64,000 nucleotides of DNA from Candidatus Methanomethylophilaceae archaeon. GTDB lineage: Archaea > Thermoplasmatota > Thermoplasmata > Methanomassiliicoccales > Methanomethylophilaceae. Positions 61,113 to 64,000 of this stretch are shown here, piece by piece; position 1 is the first letter of the stretch; the number at the start of each line of letters is the position of its first letter. A program made the position numbers and the translations under genes. The stretch is from NCBI GenBank assembly GCA_017524805.1, contig JAFXUX010000008.1, positions 124,001 through 188,000 of the forward strand, read 5' to 3'. A model generated the notes under the pieces. The model was not told the DNA's origin. It searched no databases and saw only the letters and a list, made by a program, of their open reading frames with translations.

Positions 61113-62477
61113 ATGCCCGAGGAAATCTTCGATCGCAGCATTTATGGCAGAATGCTCGAGTGGAAAAATAACTGGAGCGACAGCTATGCTTTGCTGATAG
61201 AAGGAGCTAGAAGGGTAGGCAAGAGCACGGTCGCCAGGGAATTCTCGAGGAAAGAATACCGTACGGCAATGATAATCGATTTCTACAATCCCCGTCCCGG
61301 GACGATCGAAGTTTTTAAAAGGCATTGGAACAATTATGATCGCTTGTTCACGGAGTTGCAGGCGATTTATTCGGTCGACCTTTATGTCGGTGAAAGCGTA
61401 ATAGTCTTCGACGAGGTTCAGCGTTATCCCAAAGCCCGCGAGATGATCAAAGGTCTGGTTGAGGATGGAAGGTACAGGTATATCGAGACGGGCTCTCTGA
61501 TAACGCTCTCATGCGCTTCCTCCAAGATCATGATTCCCTCCGAGGAGTATCGCTTAGAGATGCATCCTATGGATTTCCGTGAGTTCTGCATGGCGATGGG
61601 CGAATCCAAGAAATGGGAGTTGGCAAAGCACAGTTTCGATGGTATGGAGCCGATAGGCGCGATGCACAGGCAGCTCACCGAACTTTACAAAACATACATG
61701 GTGGTAGGCGGGATGCCGCAGTCGGTATCGAGGTTCAAAAAAACCCAGAGATATTCCGATGTCGAAAAAGTGAAAAACGGCATTCTCGATCTTTACCACG
61801 AGGATCTGGGAAAGATACCGGTAAACAAGGGAAACACGGCTAAGAGGCTGTTCGACCTTGTCCCAGCGATGCTGAGCCGTCATGAGAAGAGATTCCGCCC
61901 AGGCGCCGTCAAGAAAGGAAGCAGGACGTCGGATTATCTGGACAGCATCATGTGGCTGGAGGATTCGCGCATTTGCAACATATGCAAAGGCGTCAGAGAT
62001 GTCCAGACCGCATTGGATCTGACGATCGATGAGACGTCGATGAAATGCTATCTGTTGGATACCGGGCTTCTGCTGACCCAAGCTTTCAACGAACACGTAC
62101 TGGAAAGGGCCGATGTCAGAGGGGCTTTCATCCGCGATAAGCTCGGCATGAATGAGGGGATGCTTTTCGAGAATGCGGTGTCCCAGGAGCTGGTCTCGTG
62201 CGGGATCGACCTGAGGTTCTCCAGGTTCTATACAGATGACAAGCACGTCGGCGAGGTGGATTTCGTTGTCGGCGGAAGGAAAGTTACACCTATAGAAGTC
62301 AAGTCCGGGAATTCGGCGAGGCACAGATCCTTGGACCGTTTCATAGAGCGCTACCGGCCGCACATCAGGAAAGCTTATGTGATCCATTCTTCCGATCTGA
62401 AGATTGATGGGGATATCACCTACCTTCCGATTTACATGGTCGGGATGCTGGGGGCCGAGCTGGCCGGAGACAATTGA
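61113..62477 (+). CDS. DUF4143-type AAA ATPase, copy 2
   Basis: A 454-residue paralogue of the protein at 51078: Walker A EGARRVGKSTV (near 30-40), Walker B VIVFDEVQRYP (near 96), YIETGSLIT, HPMDFREFCMA, and the C-terminal EVDFVVGG...TPIEVKSGN nuclease-like pattern (near 388-407). It ends soon after LPIYMVGMLG, the usual end. It has its own 33-bp repeat array but a spacer of 37 bases from the last core to the ATG. Confidence 0.9.
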   Translation: MPEEIFDRSIYGRMLEWKNNWSDSYALLIEGARRVGKSTVAREFSRKEYRTAMIIDFYNPRPGTIEVFKRHWNNYDRLFTELQAIYSVDLYVGESVIVFDEVQRYPKAREMIKGLVEDGRYRYIETGSLITLSCASSKIMIPSEEYRLEMHPMDFREFCMAMGESKKWELAKHSFDGMEPIGAMHRQLTELYKTYMVVGGMPQSVSRFKKTQRYSDVEKVKNGILDLYHEDLGKIPVNKGNTAKRLFDLVPAMLSRHEKRFRPGAVKKGSRTSDYLDSIMWLEDSRICNICKGVRDVQTALDLTIDETSMKCYLLDTGLLLTQAFNEHVLERADVRGAFIRDKLGMNEGMLFENAVSQELVSCGIDLRFSRFYTDDKHVGEVDFVVGGRKVTPIEVKSGNSARHRSLDRFIERYRPHIRKAYVIHSSDLKIDGDITYLPIYMVGMLGAELAGDN

Positions 62478-62493
62478 TTTGGGGTCTGAGCAT

Positions 62494-62582
62494 AGAACTA
62501 TAGTATTACAACCCAGATTTGTTCTAGTTTTCGATCAGGATCGATTCCATGACCCTATAGTTATATAGATAGAACTATAGTA
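62494..62582. promoter_or_regulatory. Cluster of ACTATAGT palindromes
   Basis: AGAACTATAGTA occurs at 62494-62505 and 62571-62582 (77 bp apart). CTATAGTT (62555-62562) and AACTATAG (62573-62580) form perfect 8-bp arms with a 10-base spacer. The 194-base gap holds no gene; the cluster looks like a regulated promoter whose target is not obvious. Confidence 0.5.
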
Positions 62583-62671
62583 CGAATTTAAAATCAGGGA
62601 GATGTCGGCCCGAGCCCGCGGGAAGCGGACCCAAGCCGGGAGGAATCATGGATGTTTTAAAGGGTTTAGCG

Positions 62672-62809
62672 TCATAACTCAGATACTATCTTGCGTGATT
62701 TGTACAGCGCATACCCGCATATGCCGACGATCAGAGCCATCCACAGGTATTCGGAGTAAGGTATCAAACCCTCCTTGAAGTAGTCCAGCCAGATGTCCCA
62801 GTTGCTCAT
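62672..62809 (-). CDS. Small single-helix membrane protein
   Basis: A 45-residue protein (MSNWDIWLDYFKEGLIPY, then one helix YLWMALIVGICGYALYK and a basic tail). Its ATG overlaps the stop of the PadR-like gene (ATGA), which supports it being real. Third gene of a small operon. Function unknown. Confidence 0.6.
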   Translation of the reverse strand: MSNWDIWLDYFKEGLIPYSEYLWMALIVGICGYALYKSRKIVSEL

Positions 62810-63114
62810 TTCGCATCGCCTCCTATGTTTCCTACGAGCCATTCGAACTGCTTCTTCCCCGCATCGGTTATCGAGTAGAGGAAGACCGGCCTGTCTTTGC
62901 GGAATTTTCCTTCGCTGTCCAGCTCCGTCTTCTCGGTGCGGATGAATCCGGCGGTGGCCATCTCTATCATGTCGAAGTTCACGCAGTCGCGCTCGTAATC
63001 GGTGGTCATTCCGTAGTCTTCCATTATGAGGGGCACGATCTCGTAGCTCCAGTACGATCTGCCGTCGTATAGGCGCTCCAGTATCCTGAATTTGAGGGGC
63101 CTTCCTTCCATCAT
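62806..63114 (-). CDS. PadR-like winged-helix regulator
   Basis: A 102-residue protein with a winged-helix plan: KFRILERLYDGRSYWSYEI (helix 1 and turn), NFDMIEMATAGFIRTEKTE (recognition region) and the wing FLYSITDAGKKQFEWLV, which matches the Y-x-IT-x-x-G end of PadR/MarR-like domains. It lacks the long C-terminal helix of classical PadR. Start ATG 63114 (ATGATG pair) follows the upstream stop by five bases. Probably controls its own operon. Confidence 0.7.
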   Translation of the reverse strand: MMEGRPLKFRILERLYDGRSYWSYEIVPLIMEDYGMTTDYERDCVNFDMIEMATAGFIRTEKTELDSEGKFRKDRPVFLYSITDAGKKQFEWLVGNIGGDAK

Positions 63115-63119
63115 GGCTC

Positions 63120-63338
63120 TCACTCCCTGTGCTTGCGGGTGGATTCCATCGATTCGGGGGATTCGCTGACTAGCAGGAAGCTTCCCACCACGCAGATGAC
63201 GACTCCTACCCAAAGCGTCCACTCCTGCTGCTGCCCGCAGAACACCAGCAGGAATATGCAGGAGAACAGTCCGCACAGTGTTCCTATGCTCTGTCCCCTT
63301 CCGACGCCGACGCGCTCATCCTTTCCACTCCCGTCCAT
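63120..63338 (-). CDS. Small two-helix membrane protein
   Basis: A 72-residue protein with two hydrophobic segments (LCGLFSCIFLLVFCG and WVGVVICVVGSFLLV) and a charged tail. The first 15 residues overlap, on the other strand, the coding-like start of a truncated flavodoxin gene, so its true start may be further in. First gene of the PadR-like operon. Confidence 0.5.
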   Translation of the reverse strand: MDGSGKDERVGVGRGQSIGTLCGLFSCIFLLVFCGQQQEWTLWVGVVICVVGSFLLVSESPESMESTRKHRE

Positions 63339-63704
63339 TTCGAGCAGGCGTCATGGGCGTACCGCATGTTCGAGGACAGGCTGGTCTCGCTCATGGACGA
63401 GCACGGCGCGTCGCTGATTCCGGAGGGGAAGGATCTCCTGATAGTTGTCTCCTATTCCACCTCGTATGACGCGGCGGTCGCATTGGCCGATCATATCGAG
63501 AACCTCATGGTCGGGAAGTTCAAGTTCAAGATGGTCGGGATGATTATTTACAACGACCATGGGAGCAAAGACTGCGCGATGAACGACGAGAACATCCAGG
63601 ACGTGGCCCGCAGATACGGGGCGATGATAAACGTGGCTCGGCCGTACGGAGATTCTTATGTGGTATCCATACCGCCGGGGGATGCGCGCAGGGGCGGGAT
63701 ATGA
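63300..63704 (+). pseudogene. 5'-truncated flavodoxin/NADPH-FMN reductase-like gene
   Basis: The frame reads SDADALILSTPVHFEQASW and on through MFEDRLVSLMDEHG, then DLLIVVSYSTSYDAAVALAD, to PPGDARRGGI. ADALILSTPVHF plus a following F-x-DR helix is the second half of the flavodoxin-like FMN reductase fold; the N-terminal third with the FMN phosphate loop is missing, and no start codon exists upstream in frame. ATG 63366 would give a 112-residue fragment. The break lies near 63290-63300, where a minus-strand operon begins. Confidence 0.6.
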
Positions 63705-63739
63705 TCCCGCCGGGATTCATCTGGAAGTCCTGAAGATCT

Positions 63740-64000
63740 TCAATCGAAATCGTCGTCGCCGTCTTCGTTCAGCTCTTTCAGATGGGTCATCACGTGGAGC
63801 GGAAGCTCGTCGTTAATGTTCGCGTGGAGGTAAGTGTAGAACGGATCCTGATATCTGCACATCATGTAATTGTCCAGGTCCGGATCGATGTTGTTGAGGA
63901 ATTTCAGCAGAATGTTCCTCAGCGTAATTATCTCCTCCTGGGAGATCCCTTTGAAATAGCCGTTCATCAGTTCCACCTGGAAGTCCATCAGGTGGAGGCC
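63740..64000 (-). CDS. MarR-like regulator C-terminus (partial, runs off right edge)
   Basis: The visible 86 residues (ATG 63988 is internal; the frame stays open to the edge) include LMNGYFKGISQEEIITLRN and ILLKFLNNID, the dimerisation-helix pattern of MarR proteins (G-x-x-x-EE-x-x-x-L-x-x-x-L). An acidic tail follows (DGDDDFD). The DNA-binding part lies outside the window. Confidence 0.5.
   Translation of the reverse strand, partial: GLHLMDFQVELMNGYFKGISQEEIITLRNILLKFLNNIDPDLDNYMMCRYQDPFYTYLHANINDELPLHVMTHLKELNEDGDDDFD

Noticed and set aside
60908-61171. An 87-residue protein made of GEMYLRLYSQF repeats
   Set aside because: The repeat period is a multiple of three by necessity of 33 bp; the frame runs into the DUF4143 gene in another frame and no equivalent frame exists at the sister array.

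Overview
The window looks like chromosomal DNA of an anaerobic archaeon, most likely a methanogenic Thermoplasmatota of the Methanomassiliicoccales type. Archaeal features: TATA boxes placed 25-30 bases before start codons with little or no leader, a DRG-type GTPase, a CBS-ParB protein, a SufBC-only Fe-S system, FeS-cluster carrier Mrp, PEP synthase, and substrate-binding proteins with a C-terminal membrane anchor. No mcr or methyltransferase gene lies in the window, so the clade is an inference. TAG is rare as a stop codon here (four cases by my reading), and in two of these the reading frame continues sensibly past the TAG, which would fit a pyrrolysine-using lineage.

Layout. 1-5.4 kb: edge of a BspA-like leucine-rich-repeat surface protein, a NifX-like/Mrp pair, a CBS-ParB protein and PEP synthase. 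5.5-9.0 kb: a PEP-synthase/rifampin-phosphotransferase-like enzyme in an operon with an AttH/CrtC-like protein. 9.1-10.9 kb: an AT-richer gene with a TerY-like vWA domain. 11-21.3 kb: threonyl- and histidyl-tRNA synthetases, a HAD phosphatase, a DRG GTPase, two zinc-ribbon proteins, and an orphan VirD4-like ATPase with a YbjN-like partner. 21.3-28 kb: an ABC-2 exporter with a surface protein, RNase H with a bacterial-type PanD, and a complete FecBCD-type metal-chelate importer. 28-36.8 kb: an S41-like exported protein, two identical tRNA-Asp genes, a VOC protein, tandem four-helix membrane proteins, SufBC, a flavoprotein and an unknown three-gene operon.

36.9-44.1 kb is the most unusual metabolic locus: a NifH-NifD fusion followed by a NifK-like subunit, next to two divergent, paralogous NodIJ-like ABC exporters with a small AbrB-like regulator between them. 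The cysteine pattern (three ligands in the D-like part, one in the K-like part) resembles dark-operative tetrapyrrole reductases rather than nitrogenase, so a reductase acting on an unknown, perhaps exported, substrate is proposed.

44.1-50.9 kb holds two HAD phosphatases, a Sel1-repeat protein, a UbiE-UbiA pair (possible respiratory-lipid synthesis), a bile-acid/Na+ symporter-like protein, a DUF2975-XRE pair whose membrane gene has lost its usual stop codon, and a formate/nitrite channel.

50.9-62.5 kb is an accessory, defence-like island: two DUF4143 AAA ATPases, a UvrD-like helicase with an inserted nuclease-like segment, an amber-interrupted TetR gene divergent from an MMPL exporter with a palindromic operator between them, and a DUF2075 nuclease-helicase. 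Both DUF4143 genes are preceded by four repeats of a GGGAAA(T) core spaced exactly 33 bp apart, a shared architecture that I regard, with the nitrogenase-like locus, as the best lead in the window. The right end holds a small membrane-protein/PadR-like operon, a 5'-truncated flavodoxin-like fragment and the edge of a MarR-like gene.
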